From an uncultured Eubacterium sp. (GTDB lineage: Bacteria > Bacillota > Clostridia > Lachnospirales > Lachnospiraceae), in the NCBI GenBank assembly GCA_945910225.1, contig CAMDYG010000011.1, forward strand, positions 1 through 60,938: a DNA stretch of 60,938 bases, read 5' to 3'. The notes under the pieces were generated by a model, which was not told where the DNA came from, searched no databases, and worked only from the letters and a program-made list of their open reading frames with translations. This document shows, in pieces, positions 17,090-26,244 of the stretch. Numbering within the stretch: the stretch's first letter is position 1; every line of letters starts with the position of its first letter. Position numbers and translations under genes: made by a program.

Positions 17090-18032
17090 TATGGAAGATA
17101 GTGCAGATGTATTAAGCCTTATTCGTGGCAGAATGAAGGACCTTAGCAAGGGACATAAAAAGATTGCAGAATATATACTTTCAAACTATGAAAAATGTGC
17201 TTTTCTCACAGCATCAGGTCTTGGAAAAGAAGTTGGCGTAAGTGAATCAACAGTAGTAAGATTTCCGGCTGCATTAGGTTTTAAGGGGTATCCGGAATTT
17301 CAGAGATCATTGGAGAATATTGTCCAGGAAAAGATACATTCGTTTGAAAAGATTGATGTCCTGGGAAAGGACATGTCTACCAATATGGTTCTTAGCAACG
17401 TTATGATGATGGATGCAAGAAAGATAGAACATACACTCGAACATATGGATTTTAAGGCGTTTGATATGGCGGTGGAAGATATCCTTAATGCGGACAACAT
17501 ATATGTTATAGGGGTACGCACCTGTGAGCCTCTTGCGGATTTTCTGGGATATTATCTTAAGATGATCAAGAAAAATGTGAATGTGGTAAGAGCAAGTAAT
17601 TCAAACGAACTGTTTGAGCAGATGATGTACGTGGGAGAGAAGGATGTTGTTATTGGAATAAGCTTTCCGAGGTATTCCATGAGGACATTAAAAGCGATGG
17701 AATTTGCAAATAACAGAAAAGCAAGAGTTATATCAATTACTGATTCAGTACATTCACCTATGAATATGTATTCATCATGTAATCTGTTTGCAAGAAGTGA
17801 TATGGCTTCAATAGTGGATTCTATGGTTGCACCAATGAGTCTTATTAATGCTTTGATAGTTTCTTTATGCATTAGAAAGAGCGATGAAGTAGTAAAAAAT
17901 ATTGAGTTGCTTAATTCAGTAATTGATAATTTCCAGTATACAGGAAATGACGAGATTAATATGCTTGATGAAGATGTTGTTGCTGAATTGAAGAATATGG
18001 ATAATACGGCACAATACAAAAGTGTCAGATAA
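17082..18032 (+). CDS. MurR/RpiR family transcriptional regulator
   Basis: A 316-aa transcription factor. Residues 10-85 are the RpiR-type helix-turn-helix (SESTVVRFPAALGFKGYPEF is characteristic). Residues about 125-260 are a SIS domain that binds phosphosugars, with GISFPRYS as the typical loop. Members usually control sugar-phosphate or cell-wall sugar genes. No sugar operon is adjacent, so the target is unclear. The start at 17082 overlaps the stop of the upstream gene; a second in-frame ATG at 17091 is possible. The gene for an HI0933-type flavoprotein begins 12 bases after its stop. Confidence 0.9.
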   Translation: MSDMEDSADVLSLIRGRMKDLSKGHKKIAEYILSNYEKCAFLTASGLGKEVGVSESTVVRFPAALGFKGYPEFQRSLENIVQEKIHSFEKIDVLGKDMSTNMVLSNVMMMDARKIEHTLEHMDFKAFDMAVEDILNADNIYVIGVRTCEPLADFLGYYLKMIKKNVNVVRASNSNELFEQMMYVGEKDVVIGISFPRYSMRTLKAMEFANNRKARVISITDSVHSPMNMYSSCNLFARSDMASIVDSMVAPMSLINALIVSLCIRKSDEVVKNIELLNSVIDNFQYTGNDEINMLDEDVVAELKNMDNTAQYKSVR

Positions 18033-18043
18033 GAGAGAACAGA

Positions 18044-19279
18044 ATGAGCAGTGTTTTAATAATTGGCGGCGGTGCGGCAGGAATGATGGCGGCGATTATT
18101 GCCGCAAGAAATAATAATGAAGTTACATTGATTGAGAAAAATGAAAAGCTTGGCAAGAAACTGTTTATTACAGGCAAAGGAAGATGTAATTTTACCAATG
18201 CTGGAGATGAGGAAGATATATTTAACAGCATTGTCACAAATAAAAAGTTTATGTACAGTTCGTTACGGGGATTCAGTAATTATGACTGCATGGGGTTCTT
18301 TGATGAGCTTGGATTAAGATTTAAAATAGAACGGGGAAACAGGGTCTTTCCTGAATCGGATCATTCCTCAGATGTAATATCTGCATTGTCAAGACAGATG
18401 AAAAAGCTTGGAGTAAGAGTACTGCTTGACACACAGGTGGTTTCAGTGGAACAGGCAGATGGAAAGTTTGATTCCGTTACAGTTAAGGATGTGTCACATA
18501 CATATACCATAAAAGCGGATGCATGTATAATCACAACGGGCGGTAACTCTTATGCATCAACTGGTTCAACTGGAGATGGATACAGATTTGCAAAATCTCT
18601 GGGACACAGTGTTGAGCAGATTCTTCCAGCTCTTGTTCCTCTTAATGTAAGGGAGGAATGGGAAGAGCTTCTTATGGGACTTAGCCTGAAAAATGTTTCA
18701 GTTACATTTTTTGATGGTAACAAAGAAGTGTTTTCGGATTTTGGAGAAATGCTTTTTACTCATTTTGGTGTCAGCGGACCTGTTATTCTTAGTGCAAGCA
18801 GTGTTATAACGGGTATTTTAAAAGACAGACCTCTGCGGCTTAGTATTGATTTGAAGCCGGCAATAACACAGGAACAGCTTGATGAGAGAATACTTCGCGA
18901 TTTCTCTAAAGAACAGAATAAGGCATTTAAGAATTCTCTGGACGAACTTCTTCCTAAGAAACTTATTCCGGTTGTTGTTATGTTATCTGAAATAAAACCT
19001 GATAAAAAAGTTAATGAAGTGACCAGGGAAGAAAGACAGAGACTTGTAAGACTGTTAAAGAATTTTGATATGACAGTAACATCAACAAGAGGTTTTAATG
19101 AGGCAATCATTACACATGGCGGGGTTAATGTTAAAGAAATTAATCCTACAACTATGGAATCAAAGCTTGTTAAAAATGTGTATTTTGCAGGTGAGGTGCT
19201 GGACGTTGATGCTGTAACGGGCGGATTTAATCTGCAGGTTGCATGGTCAACAGCCTATGCTGCAGCCAGCCACATTTGA
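18044..19279 (+). CDS. HI0933/YhiN family FAD-dependent oxidoreductase
   Basis: A 411-aa flavoprotein of the HI0933 (BaiN-like, aminoacetone oxidase) family. An N-terminal FAD Rossmann motif IIGGGAAGMMAA lies at residues 5-16, followed by GKKLFITGKGRCNFTN, the family signature. The C-terminus has the second FAD contact VDAVTGGFNLQVAWSTAYAA. The physiological reaction of this family is poorly established. It lies in a run with cmk-ispH-rpsA, 27 bases before cmk, an order often seen in Clostridia. Confidence 0.9.
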   Translation: MSSVLIIGGGAAGMMAAIIAARNNNEVTLIEKNEKLGKKLFITGKGRCNFTNAGDEEDIFNSIVTNKKFMYSSLRGFSNYDCMGFFDELGLRFKIERGNRVFPESDHSSDVISALSRQMKKLGVRVLLDTQVVSVEQADGKFDSVTVKDVSHTYTIKADACIITTGGNSYASTGSTGDGYRFAKSLGHSVEQILPALVPLNVREEWEELLMGLSLKNVSVTFFDGNKEVFSDFGEMLFTHFGVSGPVILSASSVITGILKDRPLRLSIDLKPAITQEQLDERILRDFSKEQNKAFKNSLDELLPKKLIPVVVMLSEIKPDKKVNEVTREERQRLVRLLKNFDMTVTSTRGFNEAIITHGGVNVKEINPTTMESKLVKNVYFAGEVLDVDAVTGGFNLQVAWSTAYAAASHI

Positions 19280-19306
19280 TATATATTAATAAAAGGAGAT
19301 TAGGAT

Positions 19307-19978
19307 ATGGGATCAATAGCAATTGACGGACCTGCAGGAGCAGGAAAAAGCACAATAGCAAAATTACTGGCAAAGGAGCTGGGATATGTTTATGTGGATA
19401 CAGGGGCAATGTACAGAGCAATGGCTGTATACTTTTCACAGAAAGGAATAGATCCTCTTGACGAGAACGCAATTAACAATTCAGTTAATGATATTGACAT
19501 AAGCATCGAATATATAGATGGCGTACAGCAGGTTATTCTTAATGGAGAAAATGTAACATCACTCTTAAGAACTGAGGAAACAGGAAAGATGGCATCAAAG
19601 ACATCTAAGTATGCTGCGGTAAGAAGCAAGCTCCTTACATTACAAAGAGGACTGGCAAAGAAGACAGATGTTATTATGGATGGAAGAGATATAGGGACAA
19701 CAGTACTTCCAGATGCATTTGCAAAGATATATCTTACAGCAAGTTCAGATGCAAGAGCTAAGAGAAGATATGATGAACTTGTTGAAAAGGGCGAGAAGTG
19801 TGATTATGAAGCTATAAAGGAAGATATAGAAAAAAGAGACTATGAAGATATGAACAGAGAAATATCTCCTTTAAAACAGGCTGATGACGCAGTTCTTGTT
19901 GATACATCAGATATGAATATTGAACAGGTTGTTGAAACGTTGAGAAAAATAATTGATGATAAAAAGGCGGGAAAGTAA
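19307..19978 (+). CDS. cmk: Cytidylate kinase
   Basis: A 223-aa (d)CMP kinase that phosphorylates CMP and dCMP with ATP. The P-loop IDGPAGAGKST is at residues 5-15, followed by the family sequence YVYVDTGAMYRA. DGRDIGTTVLPDA supplies the substrate-binding arginine and aspartate. Length is standard. AAAGGAG lies upstream of the start. The next gene, ispH, starts immediately after the stop codon. Confidence 0.96.
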   Translation: MGSIAIDGPAGAGKSTIAKLLAKELGYVYVDTGAMYRAMAVYFSQKGIDPLDENAINNSVNDIDISIEYIDGVQQVILNGENVTSLLRTEETGKMASKTSKYAAVRSKLLTLQRGLAKKTDVIMDGRDIGTTVLPDAFAKIYLTASSDARAKRRYDELVEKGEKCDYEAIKEDIEKRDYEDMNREISPLKQADDAVLVDTSDMNIEQVVETLRKIIDDKKAGK

Positions 19979-20842
19979 TTGAAAGAGGTAATACTTGCCA
20001 AGTCGGCGGGATTCTGTTTTGGAGTTCAGCGTGCCATGAATACAGTGTATTCAGAAGCTGATAATAAAAATGTATATACTTATGGTCCAATTATTCACAA
20101 TACAGAGGTTGTGAAGGATCTGGAGGCTAAAGGTATTAAAGCAATTAATGATATATCAGAAATGGAGTTACCGGATGATTCAACTGTGATAATAAGATCA
20201 CACGGAGTGTCAAAAGCGGTATATGAATCTATTAAATCGAGCGGTGCTTCTATTGTGGATGCAACATGTCCGTTTGTGTTGAAAATTCACAAGATTGTTA
20301 AAGATGCAAGTAAGGCAGGAGACCAGATAGTTATAATTGGAAATGAAAATCATCCAGAGGTTGAGGGAATAATGGGATGGTCTGAAACACCTGTATATGT
20401 TATTGATTCAGTAGAGAAAGCAGAAGAATTGAAACTGGACAGTACTAAAAAGGTGTGTGTAGTATCGCAGACGACATTTAATTACAAGAAATTTCAAGAT
20501 TTAGTTGAAATTATACAGAAAAAAGGTTACAATATTAACATTAGTAATACGATTTGTAATGCGACTGAGGAGCGTCAGAGTGAGGCGAGACAGATAGCCC
20601 AGAGAGCTGATGCTATGATTGTTATAGGGGACAGCAGTAGTTCAAACACTCGTAAACTGTATGAGATCTGCAAGATGGAATGTCAGAACACCTTTTACAT
20701 TCAGACTCTTAGCGGCCTTGAGCTGGATAAGCTTGAATCGTCAGACTGCATAGGTATTACAGCAGGGGCATCAACCCCAAACAATATCATTGAGGAGGTT
20801 TATACTAATGTCAGAAGAAAGCTTTGCACAGATGTTAGATAA
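19979..20842 (+). CDS. ispH: 4-hydroxy-3-methylbut-2-enyl diphosphate reductase
   Basis: A 287-aa iron-sulfur enzyme of the MEP pathway that makes IPP and DMAPP. The three cluster cysteines are visible: Cys13 in GFCFGV, Cys97 in ATCPFV and Cys193 in TICNAT. Substrate histidines are in IIHN (His40), SHG (His75) and HPE (His125). The start is a TTG that abuts the cmk stop codon, chosen because it gives the exact family N-terminus KEVILAKSAGFCFGV. The last 35 bases overlap rpsA in another frame. In many other Clostridia IspH and S1 are fused in one polypeptide; here they are separate. Confidence 0.95.
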   Translation: MKEVILAKSAGFCFGVQRAMNTVYSEADNKNVYTYGPIIHNTEVVKDLEAKGIKAINDISEMELPDDSTVIIRSHGVSKAVYESIKSSGASIVDATCPFVLKIHKIVKDASKAGDQIVIIGNENHPEVEGIMGWSETPVYVIDSVEKAEELKLDSTKKVCVVSQTTFNYKKFQDLVEIIQKKGYNINISNTICNATEERQSEARQIAQRADAMIVIGDSSSSNTRKLYEICKMECQNTFYIQTLSGLELDKLESSDCIGITAGASTPNNIIEEVYTNVRRKLCTDVR

Positions 20843-21899
20843 CGAAGAATGGAAGGAAATTCATACAGGTGAAGTTGTAGACGGCACTGTTATTGATGTT
20901 AAGGAAGATATGATAGTCCTTAATATTGGTTATAAGGCTGATGGAATTATCACTCGTTCAGAGTACACTTCAACTCCAGGAGTTGATCTTACTACTGTAG
21001 TCTCAGTTGGAGATGAGATGAAGGCTAAAGTGCTCAAACTTAATGATGGAGAGGGACAGGTTCTTCTTACATATAGAAAGCTTGTTGCTGATAACGGCAA
21101 TAAGAAACTTGAGGAAGCTTATAACAATAAGGAAGAGCTCACAGGAACAGCTAAGACTATCAAGGGTGGTCTTGAAGTTATTGTTGATGAGGCAAGAGTA
21201 TTTATTCCTGCAAGTCTTGTGTCAGATACATTTGTTAAAGATTTATCTGTATACAATGGCAAGGAAGTTACATTTGTTATAACAGAGTATGATCCTAAGA
21301 ACAGAAAGATCATTGGTGACTGCAAGCAGCTTATCGTTGCTAAGAAGAAAGCAGCAGCAGAAGAGATTCTTTCTAAGATTCATGAGGGAGATACAATTGA
21401 AGGAACAGTTAAGAATGTTACAGATTTCGGTGCATTCATTGACTTAGGAGGAGTAGATGGACTTCTTCATATTTCTGAGATGTCTTGGGGCAGAACAGAG
21501 AATCCTAAGAAAGTATACAAGGTTGGAGATTCTGTTAAGTGCTTTATTAAAGAGATTAATGGAGATAAGATTGCACTTTCAGTTAAGTATCCAGATCTTA
21601 ACCCATGGAACAATGCAGCAGAGAAGTATGCTGTAGGTAATGTTGTTAAGGGTGTAGTTGCCAGAATGACAGATTTTGGTGCATTTGTTCAGTTAGAGGA
21701 TGGAATTGATGCATTACTTCATGTTTCACAGATTTCAAGAGAGCATATTGAAAAGCCATCAGATGTACTTTCTATTGGACAGGAAATCGAAGCTAAGGTA
21801 GTTGACTTTAATGAAGCTGATAAGAAGATCAGCTTAAGTATTAAGGCATTACTTAACGACAACGAAGCTCAGGAAGAAGCTCCAGCAGAAGAAGAGTAA
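20808..21899 (+). CDS. rpsA: Ribosomal protein S1-like RNA-binding protein (four S1 domains)
   Basis: A 363-aa protein with four S1 OB-fold domains at about residues 15-85, 100-170, 185-255 and 270-340, and an acidic C-terminal tail. Domains three and four show the classic VTDFGAFIDLGGVDGLLHIS pattern. Firmicute S1-like proteins have three to four such domains rather than the six of E. coli. They bind mRNA, though their role in translation initiation is less clear. The ATG at 20808 has GAGGAGG about 10 bases upstream inside ispH. An in-frame upstream TTG lacks a ribosome site. A terminator follows at 21911. Confidence 0.93.
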   Translation: MSEESFAQMLDNEEWKEIHTGEVVDGTVIDVKEDMIVLNIGYKADGIITRSEYTSTPGVDLTTVVSVGDEMKAKVLKLNDGEGQVLLTYRKLVADNGNKKLEEAYNNKEELTGTAKTIKGGLEVIVDEARVFIPASLVSDTFVKDLSVYNGKEVTFVITEYDPKNRKIIGDCKQLIVAKKKAAAEEILSKIHEGDTIEGTVKNVTDFGAFIDLGGVDGLLHISEMSWGRTENPKKVYKVGDSVKCFIKEINGDKIALSVKYPDLNPWNNAAEKYAVGNVVKGVVARMTDFGAFVQLEDGIDALLHVSQISREHIEKPSDVLSIGQEIEAKVVDFNEADKKISLSIKALLNDNEAQEEAPAEEE

Positions 21900-21910
21900 T
21901 TAAAGATATT

Positions 21911-21941
21911 ATAGGGGTTGTTTTCACAGCCCCTATTTTTA
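21911..21941 (+). terminator. Terminator of the cmk-ispH-rpsA operon
   Basis: An 11-bp stem pairs 21911-21921 with 21926-21936 around loop TTTC, followed by five T. The T-run overlaps the stop codon of the convergent - strand gene at 21939. Confidence 0.9.
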
Positions 21942-22694
21942 AATGTATTTTTTGAATGAAAGATAGACACGGCCTTTTTTGGTTTCTTTACCGCAACCCT
22001 GATATATGAACTTGCCTGTTCCACGGATAACAAGTATATCATCAGCCTTTAATTGATAGCTGTTGTTTTCCATCTGCCGGCTGTTAATGAATATCTTTCG
22101 TGAACGGAATAATTCTACTGCCTGACTACGGCTTAGCTTTGTAAGGCTTGCAACAGCAGCATCAATTCTTTCACTGGCAGCGAGAACTTCAATATCTTCA
22201 AGCTCAGGAGAACATTCTATATCATTAATATCAGTTTTTATGCATTGTATATGAGTATGCTTTACTGTTGATAGATTATCAAGTATAAAATCAGCAATAT
22301 GAGATACACAGTACAGATAAGCACATTTTTCTTTAATTATTATATCACCAAGCATTTCACGCTTGATGCCAAGATTCATAAGGGCACCAAGATAATCCCT
22401 GTGAGAGAGCGTTTCGGCATATTTTTCTATAAGAGGAGATATTTTTATAAGAGTTATTGGGAAATTGTCTTCATAACCCAGAGTTTCATAAGAACCGAAC
22501 TGAATCATCTGGCGTTCACATGCGTCACTTCCTCCGTATAATTTAAAAGCTACGAAGTTAAGTGAGCTTTTCATCTGGGCAAAAACAGCCTGTTCATTAA
22601 TATCCAGAAAGTTAGTATATGTATATATGTTCTGCCTGAAAGAGCGGTTGGCAGCATCCATTATTTTATTTTTTAAAAGAGATTCATTATCCAT
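21939..22694 (-). CDS. YlmH-type S4-domain RNA-binding protein
   Basis: A 251-aa protein of the YlmH family. The N-terminal two thirds hold a conserved RNA-binding-like region (TLSHRDYLGALMNLGIKREM is the family hallmark, with a GDI motif after it). The C-terminal 65 residues (ASERIDAAVASLTKLSRSQA and following) are an S4 RNA-binding domain. In Gram-positive bacteria ylmH lies in the division/cell-wall cluster and has been linked to division and to rescue of stalled ribosomes by tRNA-peptide handling. Here it stands alone on the - strand and converges on rpsA. Confidence 0.85.
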   Translation of the reverse strand: MDNESLLKNKIMDAANRSFRQNIYTYTNFLDINEQAVFAQMKSSLNFVAFKLYGGSDACERQMIQFGSYETLGYEDNFPITLIKISPLIEKYAETLSHRDYLGALMNLGIKREMLGDIIIKEKCAYLYCVSHIADFILDNLSTVKHTHIQCIKTDINDIECSPELEDIEVLAASERIDAAVASLTKLSRSQAVELFRSRKIFINSRQMENNSYQLKADDILVIRGTGKFIYQGCGKETKKGRVYLSFKKYI

Positions 22695-22805
22695 GTATGT
22701 TTAAATTGTCCTTTCATGTTTTAAAAAAGTATGATAGAATTATAACAGAGTTTAGAATATTTTACATTACATTTGTTTCGTGGGACAATGTAGAAAAGAG
22801 GAGTT

Positions 22806-23588
22806 ATGATTAAGGATTACGAAGAGTTCAAGAAGTTTGTTCTGAATCTTACAACAATTGACCTTAATGCTTATAAGGAAAAGCAGATGAAGAGGCGTAT
22901 TGACACGCTTATTGCAAGACATAAGTATGATGGTTATGACAGCTATTGCAAGGCAATAAAAGAAGATGCGAACTTACGGGATGAGTTTGTTAATTACCTT
23001 ACTATTAATGTATCGGAGTTTTACAGGAATCCGGCTTTGTGGAAGACATTGGAAGATGTTATTCTACCAGATCTTATAAGCAAGTTTGGAACGAAGCTGA
23101 AAATATGGAGCGCAGCATGTTCTACAGGTGATGAACCATATTCGCTTGCCATGGTACTTGCTAAGAAGATACCTATGAGAGATATTAAGATAATTGCTAC
23201 TGATATTGATGATCAGGTACTGGAAAAGGCGAAAGATGGAGTTTATGGAGCTAACAGCATAAAGGGACTTCCTAAGGAGTTTCAGGACAAATATTTTGAT
23301 AAAATGGGAGACCGCTTTTATAAGATATCTGATGATATTAAAAAATGCGTTGAATTTAAAAAGGGCAACCTTCTTAAAGATGCATATCCAACAGGCTGTC
23401 ATCTGATTTTGTGCAGGAATGTTCTTATATATTTTACTGAAGAAGCTAAAAGAGATGTGTATGCTAAGTTTAACAAGTCTCTTGTGACAGATGGATGTCT
23501 GTTTGTGGGAAATACTGAGCAGATAATAGGTTATAAGGAACTGGGATATAGTTATCAGCATCTGTTCTTTTACAGAAAAACTAATTAA
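22806..23588 (+). CDS. cheR: CheR-type chemoreceptor glutamate methyltransferase
   Basis: A 260-aa SAM-dependent methyltransferase that adds methyl groups to glutamates of chemoreceptors. Both CheR parts are visible: the small N-terminal helical domain (YKEKQMKRRIDTLIARH) and the catalytic domain with the SAM-binding segment IWSAACSTGDEPYSLAM, then CRNVLIYFTEEAK. Length is close to the usual 255-285 aa. GAGGAG lies before the start. No other chemotaxis gene is nearby, so it is either a stand-alone cheR of a motile strain or a variant serving another signalling protein. Confidence 0.9.
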   Translation: MIKDYEEFKKFVLNLTTIDLNAYKEKQMKRRIDTLIARHKYDGYDSYCKAIKEDANLRDEFVNYLTINVSEFYRNPALWKTLEDVILPDLISKFGTKLKIWSAACSTGDEPYSLAMVLAKKIPMRDIKIIATDIDDQVLEKAKDGVYGANSIKGLPKEFQDKYFDKMGDRFYKISDDIKKCVEFKKGNLLKDAYPTGCHLILCRNVLIYFTEEAKRDVYAKFNKSLVTDGCLFVGNTEQIIGYKELGYSYQHLFFYRKTN

Positions 23589-23590
23589 TA

Positions 23591-23637
23591 AAATGTGCAG
23601 CCAGAGACGGATTTGTTCTGGCTGCACATTTTTTTAT
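23591..23637. terminator. Terminator between cheR and the exonuclease gene
   Basis: A perfect 15-bp stem pairs 23591-23605 with 23617-23631, loop 11 bases, with a T-run at its 3' side. The A-rich left flank suggests it also works for the convergent - strand gene. Confidence 0.92.
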
Positions 23638-24746
23638 GAAAGAATATGGTTTATAACAGAATGTATGTATTTGCTGGTGCTGTCTGAGTTATTTAACAGT
23701 ACATCATCTGCATTGCAGTAATTTGCAGATGATGAATAATCCTTTTTAAAAACATTTAAATCACAATTATCATAAAGAGGAAGAAAAATACCGCTCTTTT
23801 TGGTGTAACAGTTGGAAACACTGCATTTCACACGGCTGTTATTGTCTACATACTGTGCAATGCTTTTGTGTACAGCTTCATCTTCTGATGGAAGGTAATA
23901 ATAATTCTTATAGTCTTTAAAGAAATATTTCATGGTATCTGATATAACAGGAATCATAATGGATAACGTGCTGTTCTTAATCATGAGGTGTATATCGTCA
24001 AGACATATATGTCTGTCAACAGGGACATTTACCGGTAGTGAACACTCGGAAATTAACCTGAGAATTGCGTTGCCATAGGAGTCTGTATCCTTATCTATGA
24101 CAGCACTGTCAACTGTGTAAGAATTCATTATTACTGCGTAATAGGAGATGAGTGGCAGCAGGCTTAACATTCCTTCTATATCATCATGATTATGAAGGAG
24201 CAGGAGCTTCTTATAATCACTGGATGCTGTACTGGAAGGATTTGCAGCAAATTTCTTGTATATTTCAATAAGTTCACCGCCTGAATACATATCTTCACGT
24301 TCTATTCCGAGAAAATGTTCAATGGTTTTCTGTTTATAATCTGGAAGAGACAGAAGAGATTTACATTTTCTGGCAGTCTTGTATAAATCAAGGCTTTCGA
24401 GCTGTGAAAGGTCAAGCTTAACATTCAGATGAGCTGCGCGTTCAGTAATGAAAGGAATATCGAACGCATCTCCGTTAAAATGTATCAGAGTATGAAAGTC
24501 TTTAAGAAAATCATTAAATGCAGACAGAACATATGCTTCATCTGAATCGGACTCAGCAAGCCATTGTGAATAGCAGGATATTCCATCGCGGAAATATACA
24601 GCGCCTATAAGATAGACTATATTATAATTTCTTGAAAAACCTGTGGTTTCTATATCAAAGAAGCAGATATGGTCAGTATCCGGACATATTGTTTTAAGAA
24701 TAGCAGTGTCTGCAGCTGTTTGCAGAGTATCGTTAATATTTATCAT
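23634..24746 (-). CDS. YprB-like ribonuclease H-fold exonuclease domain protein
   Basis: A 370-aa protein. Residues about 25-195 form a DnaQ/RNase H-like 3'-5' exonuclease domain: DIETTG (Asp31, Glu33) is the first acidic motif, HFNGDAFDIPFI the second, and HNHDDIEGM the third with the HxxxD acid. This combination is the YprB family, called ribonuclease H-like in many genomes. The C-terminal 170 residues are unrecognised. It probably degrades or trims nucleic acid in the cytoplasm; the substrate is not known. It is a single - strand gene, divergent from rnfC with a 161-base gap. Confidence 0.83.
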   Translation of the reverse strand: MININDTLQTAADTAILKTICPDTDHICFFDIETTGFSRNYNIVYLIGAVYFRDGISCYSQWLAESDSDEAYVLSAFNDFLKDFHTLIHFNGDAFDIPFITERAAHLNVKLDLSQLESLDLYKTARKCKSLLSLPDYKQKTIEHFLGIEREDMYSGGELIEIYKKFAANPSSTASSDYKKLLLLHNHDDIEGMLSLLPLISYYAVIMNSYTVDSAVIDKDTDSYGNAILRLISECSLPVNVPVDRHICLDDIHLMIKNSTLSIMIPVISDTMKYFFKDYKNYYYLPSEDEAVHKSIAQYVDNNSRVKCSVSNCYTKKSGIFLPLYDNCDLNVFKKDYSSSANYCNADDVLLNNSDSTSKYIHSVINHILS

Positions 24747-24907
24747 GTAATATCCTCACTGTAATAGTTTGACCAGCCAAACTGATTGTTAAAAAAGTAC
24801 TCATTTTCTCTTATTATATAGGAATGTATACGCAAAAAAAAGTAGATTTTTGGCATTTATTGAGATAAAATGTTATTTAATAAAAACTTTATAAGGAGAA
24901 ATATGTC

Positions 24908-26227
24908 ATGGGAAAGTGTACATTTAAAGGTGGATGTCATCCATATGACGGTAAAGAGTTTTCAAAAGATAAGCCAATCAAAGAACTCTTTCCAGCCGTA
25001 GGTGAGATGGTATTCCCACTTTCACAGCACATCGGCGCACCTGCTAAACCAGTTGTTGCTAAGGGCGACTACGTTCTTGCAGGTCAGTTGATTGCCGAAG
25101 CAGGTGGATTTGTTTCAGCTAATATTCATTCATCTGTGTCGGGTACTGTTAAAGCAATTGAACCTAGAACATTAGCTACAGGCGGTAAATGTAATTCCAT
25201 CATCATAGAAAATGATGGTGAATTCAAGGAAGTTGAATATACACCAATGAAGTTTGAAGAACTTACAAAGAATGTTATATTAGACAGAATTAAGGCAGCA
25301 GGTGTAGTAGGAATGGGAGGAGCTGGTTTCCCAACTAATGTTAAGCTCTCTCCAAAGAATCCTGAGGCTATAGATTACATTATCGTTAATGGTGCAGAGT
25401 GTGAACCTTATCTTACATCCGATTACAGAAGATTATTAGAAGAGTCAGATAAGATTGTTTTAGGGTTAAAGGTTGCACTTAAGATTTTTGATCATGCTAA
25501 AGGTATTATCGGAATTGAAGATAATAAGCCAGAGGCAATAAGAATCATGCAGGAAGCAGTAGCATCTGAACCTGATATTGAGGTTAAGCCATTAAAGACT
25601 AAGTATCCACAGGGAGGAGAACGTAGTCTTATATATGCAACAACAGGAAGAGCTATTAATTCAAGCATGCTTCCAGCTGATGCAGGATGTATCGTACATA
25701 ATGTTGATACTATATTCTCAATCTATCTTTCAGTTATAGAGGGTAAGCCACTTACTAAGAGAATATGTACAGTTACAGGTGACGGAGTCAAGGAACCTGG
25801 TAACTTCTATGTTTGGTTAGGTACTAATTACAGACAGCTTCTTGAGGCTGCAGGAGGTCCTGTCGGAGAGCCTGAGAAATATATTTCAGGTGGTCCTATG
25901 ATGGGATTTGCGATGTATAGTCTTGATGTACCTGTTGTTAAAGGAAGTTCATCACTTCTTGTATTCCAGAATGATATCGTATCTAAGATTGAGTCATCTG
26001 CATGTATAAGATGTGGCAAATGTGGTGAAGCATGTCCAGAACATCTTCTTCCAGCAAAGCTTGCAGGTTTTGCATCACGTAATGATGAAGAAGGCTTTAC
26101 TAAGTTTGATGGTATGGAATGTGTAATGTGCGGAAGCTGTTCATATGTCTGTCCAGCTAAGAGACCTTTGACACAGCAGATCAAGGCAATGAGAAGTACA
26201 GTACTTGCTAATAGAAGAAAGAAGTAG
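24908..26227 (+). CDS. rnfC: Rnf complex subunit C (RnfC), NADH-binding side
   Basis: A 439-aa subunit of the membrane ferredoxin:NAD+ oxidoreductase Rnf. It has the Rnf barrel/biotinyl-like N-terminus, the nucleotide/FMN-binding region beginning GMGGAGFPT, an SLBB segment, and two C-terminal [4Fe-4S] motifs CIRCGKCGEACP and CVMCGSCSYVCP. In the complex it sits on the cytoplasmic face and passes electrons to NAD+. The gene order rnfCDGEAB is that of Clostridia and Acetobacterium. AAGGAG precedes the ATG at 24908. Confidence 0.96.
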   Translation: MGKCTFKGGCHPYDGKEFSKDKPIKELFPAVGEMVFPLSQHIGAPAKPVVAKGDYVLAGQLIAEAGGFVSANIHSSVSGTVKAIEPRTLATGGKCNSIIIENDGEFKEVEYTPMKFEELTKNVILDRIKAAGVVGMGGAGFPTNVKLSPKNPEAIDYIIVNGAECEPYLTSDYRRLLEESDKIVLGLKVALKIFDHAKGIIGIEDNKPEAIRIMQEAVASEPDIEVKPLKTKYPQGGERSLIYATTGRAINSSMLPADAGCIVHNVDTIFSIYLSVIEGKPLTKRICTVTGDGVKEPGNFYVWLGTNYRQLLEAAGGPVGEPEKYISGGPMMGFAMYSLDVPVVKGSSSLLVFQNDIVSKIESSACIRCGKCGEACPEHLLPAKLAGFASRNDEEGFTKFDGMECVMCGSCSYVCPAKRPLTQQIKAMRSTVLANRRKK

Positions 26228-26244
26228 AAAGGTGGGCAATCAAA

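Noticed and set aside
20790-20842. Frameshift error splitting an IspH-S1 fusion
   Set aside because: rpsA has its own strong ribosome site and a normal S1 N-terminus, and ispH ends after its last conserved part. I treat the overlap as real, though resequencing could decide.
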